From: Strongylocentrotus purpuratus
Taxonomy: Eukaryota > Echinodermata > Echinoidea > Camarodonta > Strongylocentrotidae
Direction of reading: 5' to 3'
NCBI RefSeq assembly: GCF_000002235.5
Contig: NW_022145609.1
Location: forward strand, 34,542,630-34,606,629
DNA: 64,000 nt
Shown here: positions 30,861-42,471 of the stretch, piece after piece
Layout: every line of letters starts with the position of its first letter
Position numbering within the stretch: the first letter of the stretch is position 1
Program-made: the position numbers and the translations under genes
The notes under the pieces: model-generated
Told to the model about the DNA's origin: nothing
Database searches by the model: none
The model's input: only the letters and a program-made list of their open reading frames with translations

Positions 30861-32642
30861 TTAAAGGTACTATGTCCCATTTGCAGCCCCAAAAAATGAA
30901 AAGGTTAAATTCCAACGGTATTTGAAAGATAATACTAATTTAGAACTTTCCTAGAATAAGGGGGGCTTGAAAATGTCTTTAAGTGGGAAAATAATGAATC
31001 GACTTAGGAGCTATAGACCCAATAAGTAATCATCTTGATTTTCAGACCATTGTACCGAATGATCGTACGTTTTATACTGCGGAAAGATCCAATCAATTTT
31101 ATTTTTTGCCATTACAAAAAGTGGGTTAATGATGTAAACAAATGCTCATGTACCCTTTACAGCTCATCAGGTGGGCTGTATAACGTACAGACCACCTTAT
31201 AATTTCGTTAGAATTGCCTGTATTTATTTATTTATTTATTTATTCTTTATTTTTCTTATTTCTAACCACTTTTTTGTGGACAAGATAACTTGAAAATGGC
31301 TGGATCAAATGCCTTGAAATTTGGCACACATATGTATAGGCATATGTACAAAGCACAGAAATTTTTTCAACTTTGACCTTGACTGATGACGTCATCTAGG
31401 CGCCATTTTGTAAAATTTTACGAAAATCAACTCATGATCATATCTTCATAACCGAAAGCTATTTCTCATTCATATTTATCATGATCAAGGTCAATATCCG
31501 TCCGGTCAATTTCAGGTCAAAGAACGCGCGCGTGCGCGTACGTCCGCCCGTCAATGCGCACGCAAAATTTTGAAATGCTCAAAATCGTCTTAAAATCATT
31601 TTGCATACGTTTTAGGCCATTCTAAGCATTCTATAAAAAATTGCGCGCATGCGCGCGCGTTAAACAATTACACAACATAGAATCCCCATTTTTTTTTCTT
31701 TCATAATATTCCACATATTTTTACAAACAAATTGATAGCATGTTTATCTCTTTATGACTATTAATGACGGAATGATCGACCGTTAAACATAAATTTCCGT
31801 GCGCGCGAGCTCTTGTAATACATAGCATATATGGGCAAAAACATGCCTATGCAAAATCCATTGTAGCTCTTTAGGATGCAAGGTGACCCCAATTTTTTTT
31901 CATATTTTGATTGAGTATGAATCGGAGATATGATTTCATGTTTCATTTGACCCTCAATTAACTCATGACGTCATCATAATGGCCTCCAAACTCAAAATTT
32001 CAATTTGCATATTATGACGTCAGCATATTTATGTAAAATTGATTGTATCTTTGTAAAAATTGATCGATTGTCTTCAAAATTTTGATATGTTCTAGCTGAG
32101 ACAATTCTCTACAAATCCAGTATTCACAATTTTTCACTTTGACAAAGGCATCATGGCGTATTTTTGCGATTAAAGGAGGCATGTCAATTTTTCACATTTT
32201 GCGTGTATTCTCTATGGGTTAGACTTTTTCTCAAAACTTGATTCTACATTCCCGTCTTTCACGAGCAATATCTACGTCGTTTTAGCTTCATTTACGCTGA
32301 CCTTCGAGTATGTTGTAGCTGAGACAAAAAGCTATCTCAGATGTACCCTTCATTTTGTCTCAATTTTTTGTTGGATCAGCCCACCTATACTTGTTCCAAA
32401 CAAGTATTACAAATCTAGTTTATGTATGTTATTACCAAAGAAGAAAAAAGCCAGTCAGTCATTCAATAATGTCTGACAGTGAAGTCTAGCAAGTAAATGG
32501 GTTTCCTAGCATAATATGAATATTATGAAACTGCTAACGTTTAAATTTCACAGAGAGGACATACATGACATATTCATAATTTCTGCAAAGTTCTAAAGAA
32601 TTTGAGGTTGGCTGCAAATTAAGGGACATAGTATATCTTTAA
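30861..32642. mobile_element. TTAA-bounded TIR element, 1.8 kb
   Basis: TTAAAGGTACTATGTCCC followed by TTTGCAGCC at the left is mirrored by GGCTGCAAATTAAGGGACAT and AGTATATCTTTAA at the right. Inside, TCAGGTGGGCTGTATAACG near 31170 and ATCAGCCCACCTATACTTG near 32375 look like the ends of a second element nested within. The nested part has CAAGATAACTTG and many CGCGCG words. No transposase frame was found. Confidence 0.75.
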
Positions 32643-33610
32643 GTAGTAGGGCAATTTCACGGAAACGGAATTACAAACTAGAGATTTGTAGCTTGCTTTT
32701 TTAAAGTTTGTGTGCTTATTTTGTACTCTGCTGCCTCTCTTCTCGCCATCATACTCTGCAAATTAAATATGCCAATTCTCTCACCTGAATTCTTTCATTG
32801 CAAAAAATTTGTAATTACCATGGACATTAATCATATTGTTAATAATGTACCTCGATCGACATCTTGAATTACCAGGGTATGGTGCCACATTCAAACCAAT
32901 AAATAAGTCTTGTAAAAAAAATGCATTGTACCAATATTAATTGTCATGGTGGAATTCTTTATTGATGAACCTTCTTTTAATTCAAGGAGTTGGTTATCTG
33001 AATGATCAGGAATCTGAATCTGAGTTAGGTGATTGCTAGGTAGAGTTAGTTAGGTCATTGTTAGGTGGAGTTAATTGACTGTGATTCATAACTCTGATGT
33101 AACTTCTCCATGTAATGAGAACAGTGTAGTTTGGTGTAGATAATATAAAGTTGTATCACACCCTGTATATATGTATTTCTTTTAACATACATGTGTAAAA
33201 GAAAAGGAAAAGAATTCTGTATGCACTTTATCTGACACATGTCATAGATGTCATTACAATGGTATTTTGTAGTGGATACTTACAACTTTGGTTTAACAGA
33301 TCACTAATATAAAACGTATTGTGCCAGTTTTTTTTTCATTTTACATGATGTAGAAAACATGCCATATGCAAAAGTTAGATTGCATGTGTTTTCATAAGTG
33401 TTTTGTAAGAGTGAAGTTGATGGTTGCTATGTTTTTGAAACTAAGTTTGTCTAGTGGGTTAAAGTAGAAGTGGTTTCAGGTGTAAACGCCAAAATCTCAT
33501 TTTAAAAAGGGAGGAATGTTATATATGTGTCTGAAAAAAAAAATGAAAGTATGAGATTGTTTATTGTATGTATTGTTCATCATCATCTCTATTATTTTTG
33601 TCATACCTCA
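32643..33610. other. AT-rich sequence, nothing recognised
   Basis: A short near-duplicate of GATTGCTAGGTAGAGTTAGTTAGG occurs near 33030-33070 as GTTAGGTGGAGTTAATTG. No coding frame, RNA gene or known repeat was seen. Confidence 0.4.
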
Positions 33611-34720
33611 CTCAAGAGGAGCTCGCTAAAGCTGTACATTGGTCAATACAGGTTTAAAGCCAAGCAATTCCAAGTATTTTAGGGGTTTATCTGTACAGCA
33701 TTTATCGCAGAACACTACATAACATCCATTTCAACAAATCGTCTCTAGTTTTTCCCCCTTTTTCATCATCTCTATAATTAATCATAATAATTATAAATAT
33801 CAGTTTCTTTTACTTTTTTCATCATTTAACGATTATTTTAATGCTTCATAGAGGATTGGAGCCCGCTTTAGCTGTACGTAGATCAATACAGGTTTTAAGC
33901 CAGGCGATTCAAAGTTTTTTAAGGGTTATTCCATTTATCTCAGAACACTGTTATAAGTTTCATCAAAATCGTCACCTCATTTTCCTTTTTTCATCATTTT
34001 CTATGATTATTTTAATACTTCGCAGACTGATTGGAGCCCGTCATAAGAGTTTCGGAGCCCGCTTTAGCTGTACGTACATCAATGCAGGTTTAAAGCCTGC
34101 CGATTCCAAGTATTTTAGGGGTATATTGTACTACATATTATCTCAGAACACTACATAATTTATCTCAGAACACTACATAATTTATCTAACATCAGTTTCA
34201 ACAAATCGTCACCTCATTTTCCTTTTTTCATCATTTTCTATGATTATTTTAATACTTCGCAAAGAATTGGAGCCCGTCATAGAGTTTCGGATATAGCTGT
34301 ACGTACATTGTCAATACAAGTTTTAAGCCTGGCGATTCCAAGTAGTTTAGTTTACTACATTTATCTCAGAACACTGCATTTATATATGAGTTTCAACAAA
34401 CCGTCACCTCATTTCCTTTTTTCATCATTTTCTATGATTATTTTAATACTTCGTAGAGGATTGGAGCCCGTCATAGATTTTCGGAGCCCGCTTTATCGCT
34501 GTACGTACATTGTCAATACAGGTTATAAGCCTGGCGATTCCAAGTATTTTAGGGGATTATCTGAACTCCATTTATCTCACAACACGGGATATAACATCAG
34601 TTTGAATCATTACCTCCTTTTCTTTTTTTCATCCTCAAGCTCTACGATTAATATTTTTGTTTACTTCACAAAGGATAGATTTGTAGCTCTCCCGATATGG
34701 AGCCCGCTTAAGATGTAATG
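33610..34720 (+). repeat. Tandem array, unit about 185-240 bp, five copies
   Basis: Each unit has GGAGCCCG, TTTAGCTGTACGTACAT, CAATACAGGTTTTAAGCC, GCGATTCCAAGTATTTTAGG, ATCTCAGAACACT, CAACAAATCGTCACCTCATT and TTTTCATCATTTTCTATGAT. Starts lie near 33620, 33850, 34060, 34275 and 34460. Unit length varies by small internal duplications, for example ATTTATCTCAGAACACTACA at 34140-34180. The open frames at 33841 and 34308 are read-through of this array. Confidence 0.85.
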
Positions 34721-34797
34721 TGATTAATACGAGTTATTATTCATAAACTTTAGAGAGTAATTGTTATATTGATTTTGTTTTCTTTTTGTTCCAACAG

Positions 34798-34891
34798 ATT
34801 GAAACTGCTGAAGAGCTGGAAGGAGTTAACTGACGAGTAGACATTACAACATTACTTATATTTGCAAGATGAAGCTGAAAGTGCCATGCAG
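34798..34891 (+). CDS. Exon-like fragment of an unknown gene (LKLLKSWKELTDE)
   Basis: It has a good acceptor (TTTTTGTTCCAACAG) and donor (CAG|GTAAAA). One frame reads LKLLKSWKELTDE, TAG, TLQHYLYLQDEAESAMQ and ends in phase 0. The frame continues across the next intron into 35771-35809. The amino acids look like amphipathic helix. The in-frame TAG means it is decayed or untranslated. It is too far from the 28709 stop to assign to that gene. Confidence 0.35.
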
Positions 34892-35770
34892 GTAAAAAAT
34901 TTCAGGATATTTAGCACACAAATATTAAACGACCAACTATTAATTCACTAAAAAGGAAATCGAACTAAGTTTATGTTGCAAGCGTATGTAGTGGAGGGTA
35001 TATTTTATTTTACATGACCAAAAATATTTGACCTATTTTTAGAAAGTACTATATGAGAGTACTATTTTGGTTTACTATTTGGGAGTTGAAAAAAAAATGT
35101 GAATTTTTTTTCTTCAAATCTTAATTTAATGAAAATAAAAAAATTTAAATCTTTTTAGATAAAACTTGACATTTTTTGGAAATTTTTTTTTTTTCTAAAT
35201 TTTTTTTTCCCAAAAATGTTTTTTTTTTAATTTTTTTTTTTAAATAAATTTTTGATGCAGGATATAAAACAAATATACCATGCCTTCTATTCGAGGTACT
35301 GGTTAAACTATGGGCCTCGGTGACTCCAAAAGTACCATTTGCTTCGGGCTGCGCCCCTCAGCAAATAGTACTATTGGAGTCACCTCTTGCACATAGTTTT
35401 AACCAGAACCTCTCAAGGCAGTGTATATTTGTATACTAGTTCTGCACTTAGCACACAAATATTGATATCTTTCCTTTCTTTGTTTACAAAGGGAATTTTA
35501 TCCTTATGTACTGGAGGTCCTGTGTGTAGAAGAACGATATCTAATGCACATTCAAGGCACTACATGATCATACATGTACATGTAGGGTAAACACAAGACC
35601 CCTCATTACTTTTTTTTTGTAAGTGGTACTTTCACTTCTTGTGCAATGAAGATGAAGAAGAACACAAAAAAAGATTAATGGAAGTCTGTTTAAAGGATGT
35701 ATTATGGTTGATGTGTTTCTATTATTATCACTTTTTAATTGAAGTACCTACATTGTTTTCTCTTATGCAG
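34892..35770. other. AT-rich sequence with homopolymer tracts and an inverted repeat
   Basis: Between about 35250 and 35420, AAATATACCATGCCTT, GAGGTACTGGTTAAACTATG and GACTCCAAAAGTACCATTTG are mirrored by ATAGTACTATTGGAGTCACC, CACATAGTTTTAACCAGAAC and AAGGCAGTGTATATTTG. This is a foldback of about 170 bases around the palindromic word GGGCTGCGCCC. Confidence 0.65.
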
Positions 35771-35809
35771 GATGATGCTTCTCTACAGTGGATGATGAAT
35801 GCATGCTGA
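35771..35809 (+). CDS. Following exon-like fragment (DDASLQWMMNAC, stop)
   Basis: After the acceptor TTCTCTTATGCAG the phase-0 frame reads DDASLQWMMNAC and stops with TGA at 35807-35809. Joined to 34798-34891 it forms one continuous frame apart from one TAG. An AATAAA is present at about 35923. It is possibly the last exon and 3' UTR of a decayed gene. Confidence 0.3.
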   Translation, partial: DDASLQWMMNAC

Positions 35810-36059
35810 TTACAAACCCAGGAGAGGAACAAAGAACAGATATTGACAGAATCATATTTAGAGATGCGGGCCTACCACACCTCGTACGAGCAAGTGTGCT
35901 AATATGCAATGTAGGTACCCCCAATAAACTATTGTCGAACACATATCATGCAGAAAGTTATAGATCTGACAAAGATATCTTTCATTGTCCGCTACTTGTA
36001 GAAGAATACTTTACTGAATATCACAATTGTGATTTAGATTTAAAATAAAATGTTGATAT

Positions 36060-36412
36060 ACACTGTCGGTCATAATGATGGAATAATTTTTTGTACCCCA
36101 ATTTTTTGAATGATTTTGACAATGATTCATTCCTAATAGATCTAGATAATAGTATACATTCTCAGATTATATTGAATGACAATGGGAAGTGTTTGTTTTG
36201 CGTGATTGCAAAAGCATGTGTGTGCTACTATGCTAATCAACTAGGGGACCTACATTGTACGTCCTTAAGTTGTAGCTGACAGTAATGGGGATTAATGCCT
36301 CATAAAAAGGCACTAATATAGCACATCGACACGTTTTTTTATCCCGGGGGCTCACAGTAACGAGGCCATTGCTTAGTCAATGAATCATGACTGTACGCAG
36401 CGGGCGCTAGGG
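36060..36412 (-). repeat. SINE-associated body segment B, inverted copy
   Basis: CACTGTCGGTCATAATGATG, ATTTTTTGTACCCCAATTTT, TCTAGATAATAGTATACATT, TTTTGCGTGATTGCAAAAGC and TGTACGCAGCGGGCGCTAGG are complementary, in reverse order, to 43932-44282 with only a few changes. A third, shorter copy lies at 47090-47195. Confidence 0.85.
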
Positions 36413-36529
36413 TACGTCGACGCCCCCACCCAAAAAAATAAACAAAGAAAATACAATAAATTATCAATGATTCATTGCATTTTCCCCCAATCCCCAACAG
36501 GACAAAATCCTCTGTAGGCAGGGGCGTCG

Positions 36530-36772
36530 CTAGACCTTTTTCATTGGGGGGGGGGGGGGGGGGTGTAGAGGCCAACGATTATTGACAAAATTAAATGTCC
36601 AATATCTACTAATTTAATCCTATATAAACCCGGGGCCGAAGGCTAAATTGTTTTTCCTATGGACTATCTAAAGTACTTGCATATGCGCAAATGGTCATTT
36701 TCCTCAACGACATAAATATACAAATTATTTCGTCAACTTAGTCAGCATCATAGCTGATATATTTTAATGCAG
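36530..36772. other. CAGGGGCG-type TIR end, poly-G run and unassigned sequence
   Basis: GGCAGGGGCGTCGCTAGACC followed by a long G run looks like an isolated end of another hAT-like family (CAGGGGCG as at 17114). No partner end was found. Confidence 0.4.
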
Positions 36773-37610
36773 GCGCAGAGCTAGGATCTTATTTTAGGGA
36801 GGGCGGTAGTGAGCAAGCGAATCACTTAAAGAGCGCTCATTAGGGGGTGTGGGTGATAGGCCTCTAAATTATTAGGAAAAGAAGACGATTTATTGTACCT
36901 TTCTTGACTGTTAATCCTTGTCTAAATGAAGTCCCCCCTCCCGCGCGAAAGCTTTGACGTTTCATTAAATTATTATGAAAAGAAGACGATTTGCTGTACT
37001 GTTCTCTACTGTTAATTCTTGTCTGAATGAAGCTTTCCCCTCCGCGTAAAGCGCGGAAATTTTGATGTTTCATTAAATTATTAGAGAAAGAAGACAATTT
37101 GTTATACCATTCTCGACTCGTCTAAATGAAGTTTTCTCCCGTCGCACGAAGCGCTGAATTTTTGGCGTTTCATCACAATATAGAGAAAGGAAGACAATTC
37201 GTCGTACTGTTTTTGACTCTTATTACTCCCTATTCATCTGAAATCAGTTTCCCCCTCTCGCGCGAAGCGCGGAAGCTTTGACGTTTCATTAAATTATTAG
37301 AGAAAGAAGACGATTCGTTTGTACCGTTTTCGACTCCTAATAAGCCCTATTTGGTGTACTGTTTTTGACTCTTAATCCTTATCTGAATTCAGTTGTCCCC
37401 CTTCCGCGCGAAGCGCGGAGGTTTTGACGTTTCATTAAATTATTAGAGAAAGTAGACGATTGTTGAACCGTGCCCGACTCTTAATTCTTGTCTAAATTAA
37501 GCTTCCCCCTCCCGCGCAAAGCGTGGACATTTTGATGTTTCATTAAATTATTAGAGAAAGAAGATGATTCGTTGTACCGTTTTCGACTCTTAATAAGCCC
37601 TAATTCGTGC
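36773..37610 (+). mobile_element. hAT-like element end plus 116-bp-type tandem array
   Basis: CAGGCGCAGAGCTAGGATCT, TTATTTTAGGGAGGGCGG and TAGTGAGCAAGCGAATCA match one end of the element at 57132-57616 read on the opposite strand. The array then follows with six or seven units of GAAGACGATT, CGACTCTTAATCC, CGCGCGAAGCGCGG and GACGTTTCATTAAATTATTA. The array resumes at 43068 after the LINE. So the LINE sits inside this element. Confidence 0.75.
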
Positions 37611-38037
37611 CCGAACACACAACACGATAACACACACGCGATCAATTTGTCATCCTTCATTTCTCTTGTGGCGGAGACAATCTGACTTTCTCGTGTAATG
37701 GCTTTTTTCTAAGGAACATTTAGCACCTGCCAGACAATGCTATGAGGAATTTTGTTGAATTACTTCAATGATATCTTGACTCTTTGGCAGTAAGTAGAGA
37801 CTCCGGTCATGTGGTTATCCTATACTACATTCCCATTCACTCACTTCTGTGTTACTTGGCAATAACGGCATACTATGCCAAAATAATGACCACTGTTTGA
37901 TTCGTACTACGAGTATCTAGAGGAAATATGTTTCAGGACACAAATATCTTAATTTATCACAGCTTTCCTACTCCAGCAGTGCTCTAAGATTAACATTTGC
38001 TGTACACTTTGGATTGTGTCTTGTCATCCTATGATCT

Positions 38038-38422
38038 TGTTCTGTAATTGCTGATTGGTGAAACGCTTTCCGTACCAATGCCCAACATGGCTAACAATAT
38101 GATGGCTCCAAGGTGGATGCAGCACAACTTGTCCAATCTGTCTTGGCTGATATTGTCGGTGATGACAGGTTATTGACCTAGTGAAAAACCACATTGATAG
38201 CCGGCTGACCGAGATGCAGGTGACCATCGTGTTCTGTAATTGCTGATTGGTGAAACGCTTTCCGTACCAATGCCCAACATGGCTAACAATATGATGGCTC
38301 CAAGGTGGATGCAGCACAACTTGTCCAATCTGTCTTGGCTGATATTGTCGGTGATGACAGGTTTATTGACCTAGTGAAAAACCACATTGATAGCCGGCTG
38401 ACCGAGATGCAGGTGACCATCG
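38038..38422 (+). repeat. 192-bp tandem duplication at the LINE 5' end
   Basis: The segment starting TGTTCTGTAATTGCTGATTG and ending GATGCAGGTGACCATCG occurs twice, at 38038-38229 and 38230-38422, differing essentially by one T (GACAGGTTATTG against GACAGGTTTATTG). The start of ORF1 is included, so copy 1 holds a short out-of-frame start of ORF1. Tandem 5' units serve as promoter monomers in some LINEs. Here that is only a suggestion. Confidence 0.9.
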
Positions 38423-39075
38423 ACAGGCAGGAGGCACGGCTTATTGCTATGGAGCAAAAGGCCCACAAGAGCGAGTGCGATCTGAGGGAGGCCATTGACC
38501 ACCAGGAGGCTAAGATCATGGATCTGCAAACTGGTGCCCAGAGTGCTAGCAAGAAGCTGGAGACCTTGGTTGCTGCTTCATCCCGAAAAGATGAGCAAAT
38601 TAAGTTGCTGAAGAGAGAGCTTAATGCCCAGGAGCAGTACTCCCGAAGAAACTGCCTTCGTATCTTCGGGATCCCTGAGCGCCAAGATGAGGTCACTGAC
38701 CAGGCAGTCATTCATCTGGTGAACGACTCACTTGGTGTTTGTCTCGAAAAGCATGACATCGAGAGAAGTCATCGCCTGAGAGTCCTGCCGAAACATCCAG
38801 GAAAGGCCAATTCACCTGCGCCAATTATTGTCAAATTCCAATCATACAGGAAGAGAAGTGAAGTTCTGGCCAGCAGATGTAAGCTTGCCGGCACACGAAA
38901 GTCAATTCAAGAGGACTTGACCAAAGAAAACGTGAGGCTGCTGAAGGCGACCCGCGACAGTAAAGAGGTCAAGGCTGCGTGGACCAGGGATGGGCGAGTT
39001 ATTGCCCTTGTCCCTGCCACAAACGGCAAAGAACTAAAAAGGACGATCAACTCTCTCGAAGACTTGAACAATTAA
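38287..39075 (+). CDS. LINE ORF1 protein (coiled coil, RNA-binding)
   Basis: The frame is open from after a TAA at 38284 to TAA at 39073-39075. It reads VDAAQLVQSVLADIVGDDRF, then a heptad-rich coiled coil with IDRQEARLIAMEQKAHKSE, KLETLVAASSRKDEQIKLL, then YSRRNCLRIFGIPE, DIERSHRLRVLPK, APIIVKFQSYRKRSEVLASR and TRDGRVIALVPATN. The order coiled coil, RRM-like domain (RNCLRIFGIPE), C-terminal domain (RSHRLR ... IIVKF) is that of L1-like ORF1 proteins, which trimerise and bind LINE RNA. No ATG fits at the start of this frame; the nearest ATGs in AACATGGCTAACAATATG are in another frame, so the start is either GTG at 38305 or lost by a frameshift in the duplicated region. Confidence 0.85.
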   Translation, partial: QYDGSKVDAAQLVQSVLADIVGDDRFIDLVKNHIDSRLTEMQVTIDRQEARLIAMEQKAHKSECDLREAIDHQEAKIMDLQTGAQSASKKLETLVAASSRKDEQIKLLKRELNAQEQYSRRNCLRIFGIPERQDEVTDQAVIHLVNDSLGVCLEKHDIERSHRLRVLPKHPGKANSPAPIIVKFQSYRKRSEVLASRCKLAGTRKSIQEDLTKENVRLLKATRDSKEVKAAWTRDGRVIALVPATNGKELKRTINSLEDLNN

Positions 39076-39468
39076 CAGTTAACTTACTAGTTCCTACATT
39101 GTCTTGCCATGGTCAGATAACCATGTCTGGTTTTAAGTGTGCTATTAATGTACAGTTTGTACTTTTTTGACATGCTTTGTTTTTTGTATCTTGTATCTTA
39201 TATACTTTTTTTCTTTTCATTATGCTTGATGTTACAATTTTCCTTGTTTTTCATTGCCCTTCTCTTCATTCCCCATTTCTGAGTCTATCCCAGTTTCCTT
39301 TTCCCGTTTCCCCTTTTCTCAGTACCCTACATGAATTGCTGAATATGAGTTTATTTCACCTTATGCAGTTTTTTTTTGTCACGTTTTCTCCTTTCTTGCA
39401 TGTTTGTCTGTATTGCCAGCCACCTACTATACAATACTTTCATGTAATGTTGCACATTCAGTATCAAT
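39076..39468 (+). other. LINE spacer between ORF1 and ORF2
   Basis: A T-rich spacer of 393 bases. Its open frame (39177-39485) is Phe/Leu-rich and has no domain. Confidence 0.7.
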
Positions 39469-42400
39469 ATGGCTCAAATGGATGATGAAATTTGTAGATT
39501 TTATGAAGACAATATGAGCAATTTATGTGACGGTTATGATATCCCTAATGTTAATTGTAATTATCATACAGAAGATCAATTTTTTGAAACAGCATCTAAA
39601 TATAATCATGCGAACAGTGGCTTAACTCTTCTTCATATAAACATGCGTAGTGTTTGTAAGAATTTTGACAAAATGTTAAGATTCATTGATAATATCAATC
39701 TAGGACGTGTAATACTTGGTGTCACTGAGACATGGTTTACGAGTGAAGCCGATAGGAGCCTTTTTTCTATTTCTGGTTTTAATCTTGTTAACAACAATAG
39801 ACAAAGTAGACGTGGAGGAGGTGTTGCTTTGTATATTCCTTCCCCAAGTAGAATACCAGATACATCACGATCTTGATATAATGTCAGATCATATATAGAA
39901 ACTATCTTTGTTGAGATTGATAACCCTGGTCAAAAGAATCATTTTATAGGAGTTGTATATAGGCCCCCAAATGGTAACTTTAATGGTTTTGTAAATGAAA
40001 TTCAGTCAATTTTAGACAATCCACTTTTAGTTGGAAAGTCACTCTATCTTATGGGAGACTTTAATTTGAATTTATTACTTTGTAATAACGATAATCGAAT
40101 TGATGTTTTTCTAAACATGTTAATGTCTTTCTCATTATTGCCCCTTATCACTAAGCCAACAAGAATAACAGAAGTTTCCAGTACTTTAATTGACAATATT
40201 TTTTGTAATGTTCAACCATATCCACCTTCTGGAATTATAGTATCTGACATGTCTGATCATTTTCCTCTATACTGTATGTTGTCTTCGGTGAAATTGAATT
40301 GTGAGCCTAGAGGCCGTACGTCTGTCCGTAAAGGAACTCCTGAAAATATTGCCAAATTGAGAGAGGCATTAATTGCAACTGATTGGAATGATGTTCTTTC
40401 AGACCAAAATGTTGAAAGTGCTTTTGATAGTTTCTTTAATAAATTCATGTTGTTGTATGGTGAGAATGTTCCTCTGGTTTAATATAAAAAGAAGAATTAT
40501 AATAAAGTTCCTCGTATGCCATGGATAACTAGGTCAATTACTAAGAAAAATAAGTTGTATTATCAATATAAAAGGAGAAGCTCTGATTTTTTGTGGAGGA
40601 AGTATTCTAATTATAGAAATACTCTTACTTCTGTATTGCGTGATGCTAAGAAAAAATATTACTCTGCTCAATTTCAAATGACATTTAATAATATTAAGAA
40701 TACATGGAAAGTAATTAGAAGTTTTTTTAAACCATCAGTAAAAACTACAAATATCAAATGTATAAATGTGAATGGTTGTTCCATAGAAGATAGACAAATT
40801 ATTGTGGACAATTTTAATGATTATTTTTGTAATGTCGGGCTGAAACTTCAGGACTCTATTCCTAGATGTCAGAAAAGCTTTATTGAGTTTATGCAAGAAC
40901 CCAATATAGATAGCCTGTTTTTAATGCCCACAAATAAAATAGAATTGTTTAAGCTTGTGAGCTCGCTTAAAAGTAATAAGAGTCCTGGCTTTGATGGCAT
41001 AAAAAATGAATTAATTAAGGATATTATACATGGAATTGTGATACCACTTGTTCATATTTATAATTTGTCTTTCTTAACTGGTATTGTACCAGAACAAATG
41101 AAAATTGCTAAGGTAGTGCCAATATTTAAAAAGGGTGATCCTCAAACATTAAGTAATTATAGACCCATTTCATGACATCCTTTTCAAAGCTTTTAGAAAA
41201 GCTTATATATGATAGAACAGTGATATTTTTAAAAAAGACTAAAATATTTTCAAAATTCCAGTTTGGCTTTCATGAAAAGCACACCACTACACATGCAATT
41301 TTACACTTTGTTGATAAAATAGCTCAAGCACTAGATGGTCACCTTCATACAATTGGTTTATTTTTGGATTTTTCTAAGGTGTTTGATACGGTTGATCATG
41401 AAATTTTAATAAGTAAATTGTCATATTATGGAGTGAGGGGCATTGCTCTTAGCTGGTTCAGGAGCTATTTAACAGGCAGAAAACAATATGTATCATTAAA
41501 TGGGACTTACTCAAGTCATCAAACTATATCTTGTGGTGTCCCTCAGGGGTCTCTTCTTGGCCCCCTTCTTTTTATATTATATATTAATGATTTTTATCTT
41601 TCATCTGATGTACTATCTTTCATATTTTTTGCAGATGATTCAAGTGTATTTTTTCTCATAAAAACCCTGAAGTTTTATTAGATACAGTTAATATTGAATT
41701 AAAGAAAGTTATTTTGTGGATTCATGCAAATAAGTTGTCCTTGAATCTTCAAAAGACAAACTATATGTTTTTTAGTAACTCCCTAAAGGATGTACCTGGA
41801 AATGTATTTTTTGATGATGTTAACGTTGTGAGAGTAACTTCCACCAAGTTTCTTGGGCTACATATTGATGAGAAGCTGTCTTGGGCATCTCATTGTACTA
41901 ATATTTGTAAAGTCGTGTCTAGAAATACTGGTGTAATTTATAAATTAAGTTCTTTTGTCCCACAAGAAATTTTGCTTATTTTGTATTCTACTTTAATTTT
42001 GCCTTATCTCAATTATGGAGTGCTGGCATGGGGGAAGTCATTGAAAACACAATTAGATAAGATTTGTGTTGCCCAAAAGAGGGTGGTTAGAGTTGTTTTT
42101 AATGCGAGCTATCGTGCTCATACTAATGTTTTGTTCTACAGTAATAAGCTTTTGAAGGTTGAAGACATTTACTTTATACAGTTAGGCGCAATTATGTATG
42201 GTTTTGAAAATGGTACTCTCCCAAATGCGTTAGTACAAATGCGTTAGTACAAATATTTCGAAGGAACAATCAAATTCATAGCTATAATACAAGGCAGGCA
42301 ACTACACTTCATATTCCACGTGTAAGAACTGCTTTTGCTCTGAAGACGCTGGCTTGTACTGGTCCCAAATTTTGGAACTCACTTCCTATCAATGTAACTA

Positions 42401-42471
42401 GATCTGTCAGTGTCTTTGTTTTTAAACGCAAATTGAAATTACATTTATTGAGTAACTATGTCGACAATTAA
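39469..42471 (+). pseudogene. LINE ORF2: APE endonuclease and reverse transcriptase
   Basis: About 1000 codons. Endonuclease: LTLLHINMRSVCKNFDKML, LGVTETWFTSEADRS, FIGVVYRPPNGNF, YLMGDFNLNLL, STLIDNIFCN and SDHFPLYC, containing the APE-type Asn, Glu, Asp-x-Asn and Ser-Asp-His residues. Reverse transcriptase: KSNKSPGFDGIKNELIK, AKVVPIFKKGDPQTLSNYRP, SKLLEKLIYDRT, FLDFSKVFDTVDHEILISKL, SCGVPQGSLLGPLLFILYIN and FADDSSVFF (the F-A-D-D box). C-terminus: KFLGLHIDEKLSWASHC and TGPKFWNSLP, ending with TAA at 42469-42471. Lesions are a TGA at 39874-39876, a TAA at 40480-40482, a frameshift near 41165, a frameshift near 41657, and a 14-bp duplication (ATGCGTTAGTACAA twice, about 42226-42253) that shifts the frame. 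Confidence 0.9.
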
